Positions 1-9,811 of a stretch of 64,000 nucleotides of DNA are shown in pieces (the stretch's first letter is position 1; each line of letters starts with the position of its first letter). Location of the stretch: assembly GCA_028023455.1 (NCBI GenBank), contig JAQFVV010006246.1, positions 423,501-487,500 of the forward strand, in the 5' to 3' direction. The translations under genes and the position numbers were made by a program. Source of the DNA: Epiperipatus broadwayi. Its lineage: Eukaryota > Onychophora > Udeonychophora > Euonychophora > Peripatidae. The notes beneath the pieces were generated by a model. It was not told where the DNA came from and searched no databases. It saw nothing but the letters and a program-made list of their open reading frames with translations.

Positions 1-3000
1 TAGTCTCCAAGTATTCTCATAAAGAAACTTTGTTGATATAATTTCATCTTTTTTTTAATCTTGTTTAAAGTACTGATGAATATTGTCATTGCATTCGGTG
101 GTGGGATATTGAAGGTGATTTTGCATCTAGTTATCCACAGTGAGTATATAATAAAAGTCGATATTCTTATGTGAATGAAGTTTCGGTCTTTCATGCAATC
201 TTTAATAGACAGCATCTTATAAAAGTCCATTGAGGTATTTTGGGCTATCATTAGCCGTACAGATGTCAAGCCAGTACAGGATAGAATCATATGCTTAAAG
301 GTTTCTTCCTCTCTATTACAGACAGGACAGCAAGGATCTATGTTTTTTATAAATCTTCTGTAATGGAGGAAATAGTTTGTTGGAACTGCATTCAAGTTAG
401 CCTTGATTAAAAAATCCAAGAACTTTGGCTCCATCCATAAGAATTTGAATAGTGTAGTAATTTTTTGATTTGTTACTCCAAGTTTTGGTCTTAATTGTGA
501 AGGTTGGGGGTTCATTAATGAGTGGGCGGTCCATATGGAGATTTTGGTAAGAAAGCACTCGGAGGAGTTGCCATTGAATTTGTAAAGATGGGAGAGGATT
601 TGGTCTATCCAAGAAGACTTCTCAGGTGGAGGCGTATCTGTGGGAGTTATTGGTTCTGTTGCAAGGATGCTATCGTATTTTTGTATCAGGTTGACTGCCA
701 CTGTGTGTGCTTTTTGATAGAATATTGCCTGAATGGAATGAAGGGACATTCCATTCTGTTTTCTATGGAATTGCATTTTTGCTGTGCTGATGGATGAAGT
801 ACGACCCTTCCAAAACAGTCGTGCACATAGTCTGTAAACTTTGGATAGGAATATCTTGGTGATGGTAATGAACGGGAGATAATAGGCAATCTTGGCCATT
901 ACTTTCATATTTAACAGAGCGACCTTGCCCTGCAGAGATAAATAGACCTTCGAAAGCCCCTGTGTAAGGTGGTCAGCTTGTTCAATGATGGTATTCTGAA
1001 TACTTTTGGTCATGGCGAGTTGAGATTTATATATAGGGAACCCCAACAAATTTTGGGGCTCCGCAAGAAATTTGGAATGGATTTTTTTTCCATTTAATAT
1101 TCGCCATGTAGAGGATTTGCTGTGATTAATGTGTAGTTGAGATGAGCTAGAAAATTTGTCCAGTAAAAGTTAAAGCGGTTGGAGATACTTATGTGATGGA
1201 AGGAATATTATGATATCATCCATATATGCAATGGAGGTGATGGATTTCTTGATTCTTGGTATATGAATTCCAGGGAGGGAGTCTTCTATAGACCTTAAAA
1301 GAGGGTCTATGTAGCATGAAAATAGCAATGCACTAAGTGGAGACCCTTGAGGTATGGAGCGCTTAGGCGTGAATCCATCTGTTAAGGTTCCGTTAAGTGT
1401 GAGGTGAATGAATCTGTTATGTAATAGGTTATCTAGTATTTGTATGATCTGGGAAGGAATGTTGTATTTCCCCAGAAGTTCAAGCAGGATGTTGGGATTC
1501 ACTGTGTCAAAGGCCTCAGCTATGTCAATCTGAACTGCAATCGGTTTTGATAGTCTATTAGATCTGACATAGTCGAGGAGTAATTTAACTTCTGTCATGG
1601 CAGTAAGGGTTGATGAACCCTTTTTAGCATATTGATTTTTTGAAATATTATGAATGATTTTGGACTCTATTTTCTCTTTAATGACTCCTTCTATGATTTT
1701 GAATAAGATAGGAGTCATTGATATCGGTCTAATGCTGTTGATGGAAGTGGGTTCCTTGTTTTTCTTCAAGAACGGCACCATTGCAATAGGGTAAAGATTA
1801 GGAATTACCCTTTTTTGTGTTGAGAGGTGTTTTATCATTCCCATTACAATCGGAATCACAATGTTGCTAAGATGTAGAAGCATAAACTTAGGTATGGCAT
1901 GTATACCAGGATGTACATGGTCAGGTAGGACTGCTAAGCGATTCTTTATGTCAGTCTCTGTGATGCCATGTCTACCTATTGGAAAAATGTCATTCCAAGA
2001 GAGATCAACTCTGGGTTCACAATTTTGTAATCTTTCTTTAAAGAAAGATTCAATTTTCTGAAGCATATGAATTCCAGTATAATTGGAACCACTGATGATG
2101 ATTGTTGAGGGCGTGGATTGTTTGGGTTTGTATCCTAATGCCCAATGAAGATATGCTCTAGTCCAACAATGCTGATTAGGTAGGTATATTTTGGATCTTT
2201 TAATTGCTATGTATTCTGCAATGGCCACTTGTTTGGTCTTATATTGATGCTTAAGGTTAAGCAACCTTTCCAATGGCTCATTATCGATGTTGAATGCATT
2301 GATTTGGTGAGAGATTTGTTCCAGCTCATTAAAAAGCGTTGTAGGCCCTTTAGATCTTCTGGTGTGTTGTACTATGAGTGACTGTAGAATTCCCACAAGA
2401 GAGAACCAAGCTTCCTCCGGAGGTCTAGTGAGTATGTCAATTTTTTGAAAAAGAATGTAGGCCTCGGAGAATACCGCCTCAGTTGTGGAGGCACGAGTGA
2501 GGACTCTTATGGTATTGTTGGTGCTTATTGTAGGGAAGTTTTGAAGCTGCAGGTCTGCAACTATTGCATGGTGGTCTGTAAAGGCTGCTGGCTGAAGATA
2601 TGCTTCAATACAGAAGTGAAATTCTGCTGTATAAAATAACAGGTCTATTAGGGTATGATAAACTTTCGTGTGAAATGAAAAGGCATTAGGAGGGAAATAC
2701 CCTCTACCATCCAGAAATCCTCTGTTGAGGAGATGAAGATATTTTCTGTCATATTCTTCATAGGATAGATTAAAATCTCCTATTAATATGGCAGGTGCAT
2801 TGTTATTGGAAGTCAGCATATTTATAGTGTTTATAATTCTTAGGTGAACTTCTTTATTATTGGGGGCATATACATAAAATGAGTTTATGTTACTTGATCC
2901 ATATGTTAAGTTCAGAGCAATCAAGTTGTTGTCTTCGTAGAGCACTTTAAATTTATTGGGAGGGCACTTCTTGTTAATAAGCACTCCAACTCCTCCGGCA

Positions 3001-3209
3001 GCGGAGCTATTGATGGCTAATTTTAAGTAACCAAGTTTGCTAAGCTCTGTCTGGATATTATGGTTAGAGTGCTGATGGAATTTGGTTTCTCCTAAGAATA
3101 AAATGTGAGGAGAAATAAAGGAAAAAAAATGCCTAATGGCATATACACGAGTGAGGGTGTTTAGACCTCTCACATTGATCCCTACTACTCTGCATGGCAG
3201 GTTATCCAT
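1..3209 (-). pseudogene. LINE ORF2: AP endonuclease and reverse transcriptase, one in-frame stop
   Basis: This encodes the nicking endonuclease and RT used for target-primed reverse transcription. The first ATG is at 3207-3209; a TTG just upstream is not needed. Endonuclease motifs (about residues 1-225) are INVRGL, LGETKF (Glu41), GGVGVLINK, YAPNN, GDFN (144-147), Asp189 and TDHH (211-214). RT motifs follow: RPISM (about 494), motif A with DIAEAFD (562-568), motif B PQGSPLS (620-626) and motif C YMDD (662-665). A TAA at 1170-1172 stops translation at residue 679. The same frame then stays open to the window edge and holds the expected post-RT block, LFWKG and a zinc motif starting CPVC (about residue 960). 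The last codon in view starts TA, so the natural stop probably lies at the edge, near residue 1070. Motif C reads YMDD where L1-like enzymes usually have YADD. Confidence 0.92.
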
Positions 3210-3248
3210 CAACTCTTAGATCGCTAGAAAGTACAGCTTGTGGGCTGT

Positions 3249-6020
3249 TTAAGTTTGGAGAGGCAAGTTCAGAGGATTTAGGTGAGGGAACCATGTGAGC
3301 AGATGCAGGAGGTTGTAGGCTATAGGTAGAAAGGTCTTCTGTATTGGTGTCTGTTGGCTTAGAGTGAGAGTCCTGTGTATTAGAGTGTTTATTTTCCTTT
3401 TTTTATCTTGCATAGTATTTGAGCTGTTGTAAGAGTGATTTTTTATAGTTTTATTTAAGTCGAAATTGGTTGAATTCATAGCAGTCTGTTCATCTTCCTC
3501 AGAACTGCTTTGTGCAAATTTTGTTGACTTTCTTTTTTTGTTGTATAAGGTTTGTGTTATATAATCCATGTCTGTTTCTATGTCTGGATTAATCTGTATG
3601 TCATTGGCTTCACCTAACATTGACGGATTCTGATGTGTGATATTTTGTGCTGGTTTTTGCATATGTTTCATGTTGTGGCTTGTGCTGGATGGTGTGGGTA
3701 AGTCAGAGTGTGATTGCTGTACCCGGGGTGGTTCTAAGAAATCTTTTGTTTGTTTGTTTTGGGAATTATAAGAATTTGAGCTTGTGGTAATATTTATTAC
3801 GTGTTTATCAGATGGCAAGTCTAGTTTAAGTTGCTGCCTTGTTTGGTCTCTGTAGCTGTTAAGAAAACCTTTTGAATTAATTTGTGATGAGTTTTGAGAA
3901 TTTGAGGCATGTCCTGTGGAGTTTTTTGAATTCGGATAAGTGGTTGTTTTTTTATTCCGATTTTCAACAATTCTGAATTCTTCCGTGGTGTGGGTTTGTC
4001 CAGAGTCATCTTCTGGAATAAAGTGTAAATCGGATGTATGCTGATTCTTTGCCTGATAGTTAATTTGCTGCTGGCATTTGTGTGCTCTATTTTTATTATG
4101 ACCACAATGAGTGCAGATCCGGGCTATACAGTCTTTTATAAGATGCGTGCGGAGCCCACAGTAGAAACACTGTGTTCTCACTCCGATAAATGTAAGAATC
4201 ATTGGCTCTCCATTAAGTTTTAACGTTGTTGGTATATCTGTTGGTTTGGAATTTTTATTTAAGTGTATATTAAATGATGCGGTGTTTGATAGTATGTGCC
4301 CATCAATTGGGAGATATTTAAAATTGGAAATTTTGCCAAAATCAGCTAGAAGTTCTTGTAGTTGAATGCCATCGAGACCCATTATGCAGTTTTTGATTTT
4401 TCCTGTAAGCGTTGCAGTTCTATTTAAATCTATATAAGTGATAAACCTATTCTGGATAATTTTATACGTGTTATGGAAGTTATTTCTGGGCGCATATGAA
4501 GAAAATTCGATTGCTATGTAGCGATCATTAGGGTGAGTTAGAATTTGTTGTATTCCCTCACCAATGTTTTCTTTTTTAATGAGGCTACATAGTGCTTCGA
4601 TTGGAAACTTATATAGTGAGCAGTTTTCGTCTGTTATGGCCAGAACAAGGCTTTTGTCATTGCTATAGTTGGATAGTGACTTCAGTAGTTTTAATGGGAT
4701 CGATTGATTGAAGCTTTGACTGAGAGAATCATACTGTTCATCATTAAAGTTATCTGTGGAAAATTCAGATGGGAGAAGTGGGTTTTGTATTGTGTTGTTT
4801 TGCTGTTCAATCTCTTGTTCTATTATATCTAGCATGGGAGAACTAAATGCGTCCGAGTAATTTGTATCATATTCGCTCTGAAGTGCAAAGTTTCCAGTAG
4901 AGCGGTTTTCATTTATTACTTTATTCATATTTGCGTTTTGATTTGTGCCTATTTTAGTTATATTTGCATATGATGGTTTATTTTGGGATAATTTATCATA
5001 ACATGTCTCTTGTTCTTGCAAAACTTGTGAAATAGCTAGATTTAAGGGAGGTTCGGCTGTGGAAGCAAGAATCGGTGATTTGTCTTTGTTTGACTTAACG
5101 TTGTGTGGATTTTGGATCAGCGTCTCTAGCGGAAGCATGGGTTTGGAAGACGAGGAACCGCCGACTATTATATTTTCAATTTGGAGCTTTGCATTTTCCT
5201 TAAATTCTATTTTATTTCCATAAATTATTTTTTTTGCATCTTCTTTATTGTTTAATCTGTCTTTTGATTGTATTTCCAGTCTTGCCTGGCCATTATTTAT
5301 GTTAGAATCCGATATGATTCCTTCACGAGGCAGAGAGCCGTTGTAATCGTGAGTGTAAGTGGTTAGTCCATTTTGTGTAGAATATTCGTAAGTTTTGTTA
5401 AACGAAATGCTATTTTTTGATGTATTGTTTAATATTATATCAGGATTTTGTGTTTTTGTCTTTGATTTTTTATTATCTTTGATTTTTTCCGTTTTACTTT
5501 CAGAAAGAGTATCTTCGCCGCTTTCATAAGACCGACGGCCTTGACTATTAATGTAATTATTTTCCTCTATATTTAATCTTTGTTTGTTTTTAGTTGTTTC
5601 AGTTATTGGCATGGTCTTAATTGTTTGTGGTTTCATTTCATGTTGATTTAACGTTAATTTAGAAGTGATATCAGCATTATGAGTCAGAGGTTGCTCATTT
5701 TGGTTTACGTTACATGCGCTTATCCCTATGTTTACGCTTGGGCTTCGTAATTGCGATTGAATTTTTTCTTCATTTAAAATCTGAATGTCATTTAACTGTT
5801 TTAATTTTTCGTTGTTATTTTGGGCTGTATTTGGATTTAAAAATACTTTATTTTTTGGTGGATGAGAATCCATAGGTGTTTCATTTTCTGTAGAAGTTAA
5901 GTAGGGAAACTTATCTTTACTTAAGTTTTCTTTCGCGGAGGTAGATTCTTTGTTGTGAACATTATCATTTTGAAGAATTTTTGTAGATTTTTTTATATAA
6001 ATATTGATAATTTTTAGCAC
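3249..6020 (-). CDS. LINE ORF1: gag-like nucleic-acid-binding protein with CCHC knuckles
   Basis: A 923-codon open frame precedes ORF2 in the same orientation. The first two thirds are low-complexity and rich in Asn, Gln, Ser and Lys. A more ordered stretch at roughly residues 520-615 has the gag-like pattern seen before knuckles in non-LTR ORF1 proteins. At about 617-630 comes a canonical CX2CX4HX4C knuckle (CFYCGLRTHLIKDC), followed at once by a second, irregular Cys/His cluster (CTHC...HKC). The role expected for the family is binding element RNA to make the RNP. The codon at 6018-6020 is GTG, and the first ATG in this frame is at 5871-5873. The true N-terminus is probably the overlapping ORF starting at 6198, joined by a frameshift. 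The stop at 3249-3251 lies 39 bases before the ORF2 ATG. Confidence 0.82.
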   Translation of the reverse strand: MLKIINIYIKKSTKILQNDNVHNKESTSAKENLSKDKFPYLTSTENETPMDSHPPKNKVFLNPNTAQNNNEKLKQLNDIQILNEEKIQSQLRSPSVNIGISACNVNQNEQPLTHNADITSKLTLNQHEMKPQTIKTMPITETTKNKQRLNIEENNYINSQGRRSYESGEDTLSESKTEKIKDNKKSKTKTQNPDIILNNTSKNSISFNKTYEYSTQNGLTTYTHDYNGSLPREGIISDSNINNGQARLEIQSKDRLNNKEDAKKIIYGNKIEFKENAKLQIENIIVGGSSSSKPMLPLETLIQNPHNVKSNKDKSPILASTAEPPLNLAISQVLQEQETCYDKLSQNKPSYANITKIGTNQNANMNKVINENRSTGNFALQSEYDTNYSDAFSSPMLDIIEQEIEQQNNTIQNPLLPSEFSTDNFNDEQYDSLSQSFNQSIPLKLLKSLSNYSNDKSLVLAITDENCSLYKFPIEALCSLIKKENIGEGIQQILTHPNDRYIAIEFSSYAPRNNFHNTYKIIQNRFITYIDLNRTATLTGKIKNCIMGLDGIQLQELLADFGKISNFKYLPIDGHILSNTASFNIHLNKNSKPTDIPTTLKLNGEPMILTFIGVRTQCFYCGLRTHLIKDCIARICTHCGHNKNRAHKCQQQINYQAKNQHTSDLHFIPEDDSGQTHTTEEFRIVENRNKKTTTYPNSKNSTGHASNSQNSSQINSKGFLNSYRDQTRQQLKLDLPSDKHVINITTSSNSYNSQNKQTKDFLEPPRVQQSHSDLPTPSSTSHNMKHMQKPAQNITHQNPSMLGEANDIQINPDIETDMDYITQTLYNKKRKSTKFAQSSSEEDEQTAMNSTNFDLNKTIKNHSYNSSNTMQDKKRKINTLIHRTLTLSQQTPIQKTFLPIAYNLLHLLTWFPHLNPLNLPLQT

Positions 6021-6198
6021 ATGCTATTTTAAATTTATATGGATTAGTATGGATTTTTTTTTTTGAAGTTATTGATGATTTCTTTTTATAAGGGTTAGTT
6101 CTGGCTTTCACACTACGAATATTTAATATGGCCGTTTCCATATTCGGCTGATTTTTTTTTATGTACCTTGGAATGCGGGATTTATTCCACAGTTCCAT
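5965..6198 (-). pseudogene. Probable N-terminal part of LINE ORF1, out of frame
   Basis: A 77-codon ORF with an ATG at 6196-6198 encodes a very basic peptide rich in Lys, Asn and Ser, like the start of ORF1. It lies one frame off the long ORF1 and overlaps it at 5965-6023. The long frame is closed upstream by TAG at 6024-6026, so any shift must fall inside the overlap. A run of seven T (A7 on the coding strand) at 5988-5994 is a likely slip site. I infer one ancestral ORF1 starting at 6198, but a separate small ORF cannot be excluded. Confidence 0.5.
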
Positions 6199-6345
6199 GT
6201 GATAAATAATAAAATAAGGCTTATCTTATTCGAATACGTAATTTTCCTGTCTTGATTTTTGAAATTAAGGGAGATTTTAGTTCGATTTATGAGGGGCACT
6301 TTTATTTTGCTGCTAGTCACTACAGTGCCATAGATGGCATTATAT
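6199..6345 (-). promoter_or_regulatory. Probable 5' untranslated region of the LINE
   Basis: About 150 bases upstream of the first ORF1 ATG are richer in GC than the DNA beyond 6345 and have no ORF. By position this would be the 5' UTR and internal promoter of the LINE. The outer limit is a guess from composition only. Confidence 0.3.
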
Positions 6346-7710
6346 TATAAATTTTATACAACACTTATCTGTTATAATCGGTGTAAATCATCTAACATTA
6401 ACTATACAAAATAAAGAAAGGCAAGGAAAAACAATAACTAAACACTTATACTTATACTTATGTACGTGAGGGTTAAATAATATCTCCAAACTCAATCTAA
6501 ATAATCTAATCATTGCTTGACCATTTCTACCTTCAACTCATATTCAATAAACTTCCTATATAATGAACTTATAACAGACAAGGTTTTAATTCTTTATTTT
6601 TTTAAATAAACTTCATTAACAAAATTGAAGCATAATACATTCAACATTTTTAAAATAATAATTTATAGCATCATGCACACATCTGAACATCTATAACCAA
6701 CTATAATATAATTTCCAGATCATATAAAATAATAAATTATCATATTATAATGATATGAAGTTACATTGTTTTGTTTTGTTTTTTTTTTTAAAGAGAAAAA
6801 ATTGGTTATACATTTATTATAAGTAATAATAAAAACTCTTATCAATATCTCATCATTACATGTTAATTTATTTTTTTTAAACAAAATTGAAAGTTGAAAG
6901 AAATATACATGTTAGTTTCAAAGACAACATTAAATTATAACATAAAAAAAATGTCTATCCATTGTTAAAGCATAATTTGTTAAGAATGACAATAGTCTTT
7001 TTTTTATCCTAGAATTCCGTTATAGGTATAATAAATGACATTTGCATGCATTGGAATTATTTTGTTATATATGCATGACTAGCAAAGTTATATAGTATAA
7101 AATTATCTTCTTGACATAAGATTAAATAGATAAACTTTTTCATTTTAAATTTTATTTTGTAGAAAATTGATAGAAAATTCTTAAAATTGAAAATCAAGTG
7201 TTTAATTCTAGTGTCTAATAAGAAAACTTTAGCTAGCTTTATTTTAAACAATTTTGCCATTTTAATATTATTTGGCTTTGGTAATACTTTAAAATAAATC
7301 ATAATAATTTAGCTTACATATCATCCAGGCATTTTGAAGTAGTGAATATGGACCATCGTTTGACAGAGATTTGGAGGCTGGTATCCCTCTGGTGGTGGTG
7401 TTTTTCTCCTCATTTTTATATCATTTCAGTAGTATAATAACAAAAATTCTCCACAGGTATATTATTATAATCCTTGCGATGTTTTTTTTTTTTATTTGTT
7501 CTAATACTCTTAGAGAGTTATTGATTCTTTTAAGTTTTTTTTTTACATCTTCTTCCTAGGAACTTTTTTTTACTTTTCTTCAAGTTTTTTAAACTCTATG
7601 TCTTTCTCCACTCACACGCTCTGTGTTTTTTTTTAATACACTCAACTTTGGAAGTGTGCCAGAATTTTACTTATAAAATTTTAACAATACAATGTTTGAA
7701 TGGAATAAAC
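6346..7710. other. AT-rich intergenic DNA
   Basis: No coding signal, RNA gene or clear repeat is seen. The sequence is AT-rich with many short T and A runs. Small ORFs here have random composition. Confidence 0.5.
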
Positions 7711-7887
<177 letters not shown>

Positions 7888-8302
7888 TATTAAATATTAA
7901 TTATTAATTTAGAAATGTTATTCACTATTATACAAATAATCTTTATCATTTTTAAACATAAAATTATGAACAATACATAATTAGTAAATAATAAATAAAA
8001 TATAGGAAAGAAAATTCTAATTAATAATATATCTATCTATCTGCTTATTATGACATGTAAATTTTTCTACTACATACAAACATTCCTAATATTGGTCATC
8101 CTCCTTTTCTACTACCAAACACACATAATCCAAAACTCTACCAATCAGTACACCCAATTAAAGTTTCAATTTTTTTTAAAATCCTAATTTTAACTAGCAA
8201 ATTACATCTCAATTCATTTTTCTCAGATAAATAACTTTAGCCATTGTTAGCACAAATGTGAACTTCCCACATTTCTTCCTGGTGCCAACCTGGAAGGTTA
8301 CA

Positions 8303-8352
8303 ATATATATATATATATATATGGAACTCATACAATATATATATATATATAT
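8303..8352. repeat. Two short (AT)n tracts
   Basis: (AT)n at 8303-8322 and 8335-8352, separated by a short spacer. Both are preceded by ACA (ACAATATA), a junction also seen at other (AT)n tracts in this window. Confidence 0.9.
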
Positions 8353-8360
8353 ATTCACTC

Positions 8361-9290
8361 ATACCTATGTAAGAAGCTTTACAATTTTCACATGAGATTT
8401 GATAAACACCATGAGATTCAAGGGGATTGAATCCTTAGGCTTGGTTGTTATACTGGTGTTATTTTGATGAGTATAAAATGATGTATTTATATTATAGCAT
8501 TTTAATATATGTCCAATTCTGTCTGTAGTTTCTTTTACATATGGAATACAAATCCTAATAGCTGATTTATCATCCTTTATTTTTTTTTTTTGTCCATTTT
8601 GGCTTGAAATAAGGCTTTCTTAATAAATTTATAATTATAATTACAATTATTTGCTAATCAAACATTATTACTATGATTTATTTTTTTCTTTCAGAAGTTA
8701 ATCGCTCTGTGTAAAAAAGTGTTTGCTACAGAAACTATCTGAGTTTGGCGATGATGGGAATGTAAATATCTCTCTCTGTGTGTATTTTTTCATGTAAATC
8801 AAGCAAGATAAACTATTTGGTGTTCTGGTGCCTACACCATCAAGAAAAGGTAGTTTTCCATCAGACTCTGTTGCCATTGTAAATTTAATATGAGGGTATA
8901 TATTATTTAAATGTATGAAAAAATCATCTAATTAATTTTTTCCATGTTGCCATATGACAAAAGTGTCATCTATGTATCTGCGACAAAATGAGAGGTTTTA
9001 CAATGATGATTCTAAAGCATTAGTTTTTATATTTTCCATGAATAAAGCAGATATTACTCCTGATATAGATGAGTCCATAGCAGTACCAAAAAATTGTCTA
9101 TAATGCTATCCATTTGTATACAGAATATGTGTTCAAGTGGCAATGTTTATTCAAAGTAATAATATGGTCTGGTAAATTACAGCATTGTGCAATTACATTT
9201 AAAGCTTCATCAATTGGAATATTTGAAAACAAAGACACAACATTAAAACTGACCAGAATGTCATTAGCACTTCTTTTCTCCCTCTCCACC
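8361..9290 (-). mobile_element. Decayed Penelope-like element (RT and GIY-YIG)
   Basis: Reading the minus strand from 9290 down, RT motif A appears as LVSFNVVSLFSNIP followed by DEAL. Then come GTAMDSSISGV (motif B), YIDDTFVIW (motif C) and a DGKLPFLD block. After a degraded stretch there is an IPYVKET segment and the start of a GIY-YIG nuclease (HGVYQISCENCKASYIGMSE, 8361-8426). This order, with GIY-YIG after RT, defines endonuclease-bearing PLEs. The pieces lie in different frames with several stops, so the copy is dead. The catalytic Asp of motif A is Asn here (SFN where SFD is usual). The N-terminus and the rest of the nuclease are missing. Confident family call; exact ends unknown. Confidence 0.88.
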
Positions 9291-9326
9291 TTTATAAATT
9301 TATATTTTTATTTTATTTTTTTTTTG

Positions 9327-9583
9327 TTTTACTTACCTCATCTTCACCAAAAACACAAAAAAAAAAATAAAAAATAATAAAAAACAAATTATTATTTTCT
9401 TCTTATTATTTTTAAATAAAAAAAAAAAAAAAAAAAAAAAAACAACAACCAAACCCCCCCCACCCCACCAAACCACCCCCAACCTTCCAAAACCAAACCC
9501 CACCAAAAAAAAATAACCACAAAAAAAAATAATAATATATATATATATATTAATAATAAAAAAAAAAAAAAAAAAAAAAAAAA

Positions 9584-9624
<41 letters not shown>

Positions 9625-9811
9625 AATAAAAAATCATTTTTAAATTATTTTATAAATATAAAAAAAAAAATATGAATTAAAACAATCCAAATAATTTCAT
9701 CAAACAATTAAAAAAAAAACCATAAAACCCCCTAAAACCACAAACTAAAAATTTAATATCAAAAATTATCATTTTTATCATAACTAATTACATATTAATT
9801 ACATATTAATT
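9327..9811. other. Low-complexity A/C-rich tract almost without G
   Basis: Across 485 bases the plus strand has one G (9674), while C is common, including runs of C and CCACC-like words between long A runs. 9327-9673 has none at all. It directly abuts the PLE remnant. It could be a degenerate simple repeat, but the look is also that of poor consensus sequence. Confidence 0.9.

Larger units (their letters stand above)
1..6345 (-). mobile_element. Non-LTR retrotransposon (LINE), L1/Tx1-type, nearly full length
   Basis: Two minus-strand ORFs in the order gag-like ORF1 then ORF2 (endonuclease plus reverse transcriptase), separated by about 37 bases, form a classic two-ORF LINE. The L1/Tx1 assignment rests on the AP endonuclease with a YAPNN motif, the post-RT region with QGKVALLN followed by LFWKG, and a C-terminal CPVC...H...C zinc motif. 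The 3' end lies beyond position 1, so tail and target-site duplication cannot be seen. The 5' boundary is inferred near 6345 from the change to plain AT-rich sequence. Damage is slight: one stop in ORF2 and one apparent frameshift near the start of ORF1, which suggests a fairly recent insertion. The exact clade is uncertain; an alignment-based tree would be needed. Confidence 0.9.

Noticed and set aside
9333-9637. Phe-rich ORFs on the minus strand
   Set aside because: They translate long A runs in the G-poor tract.
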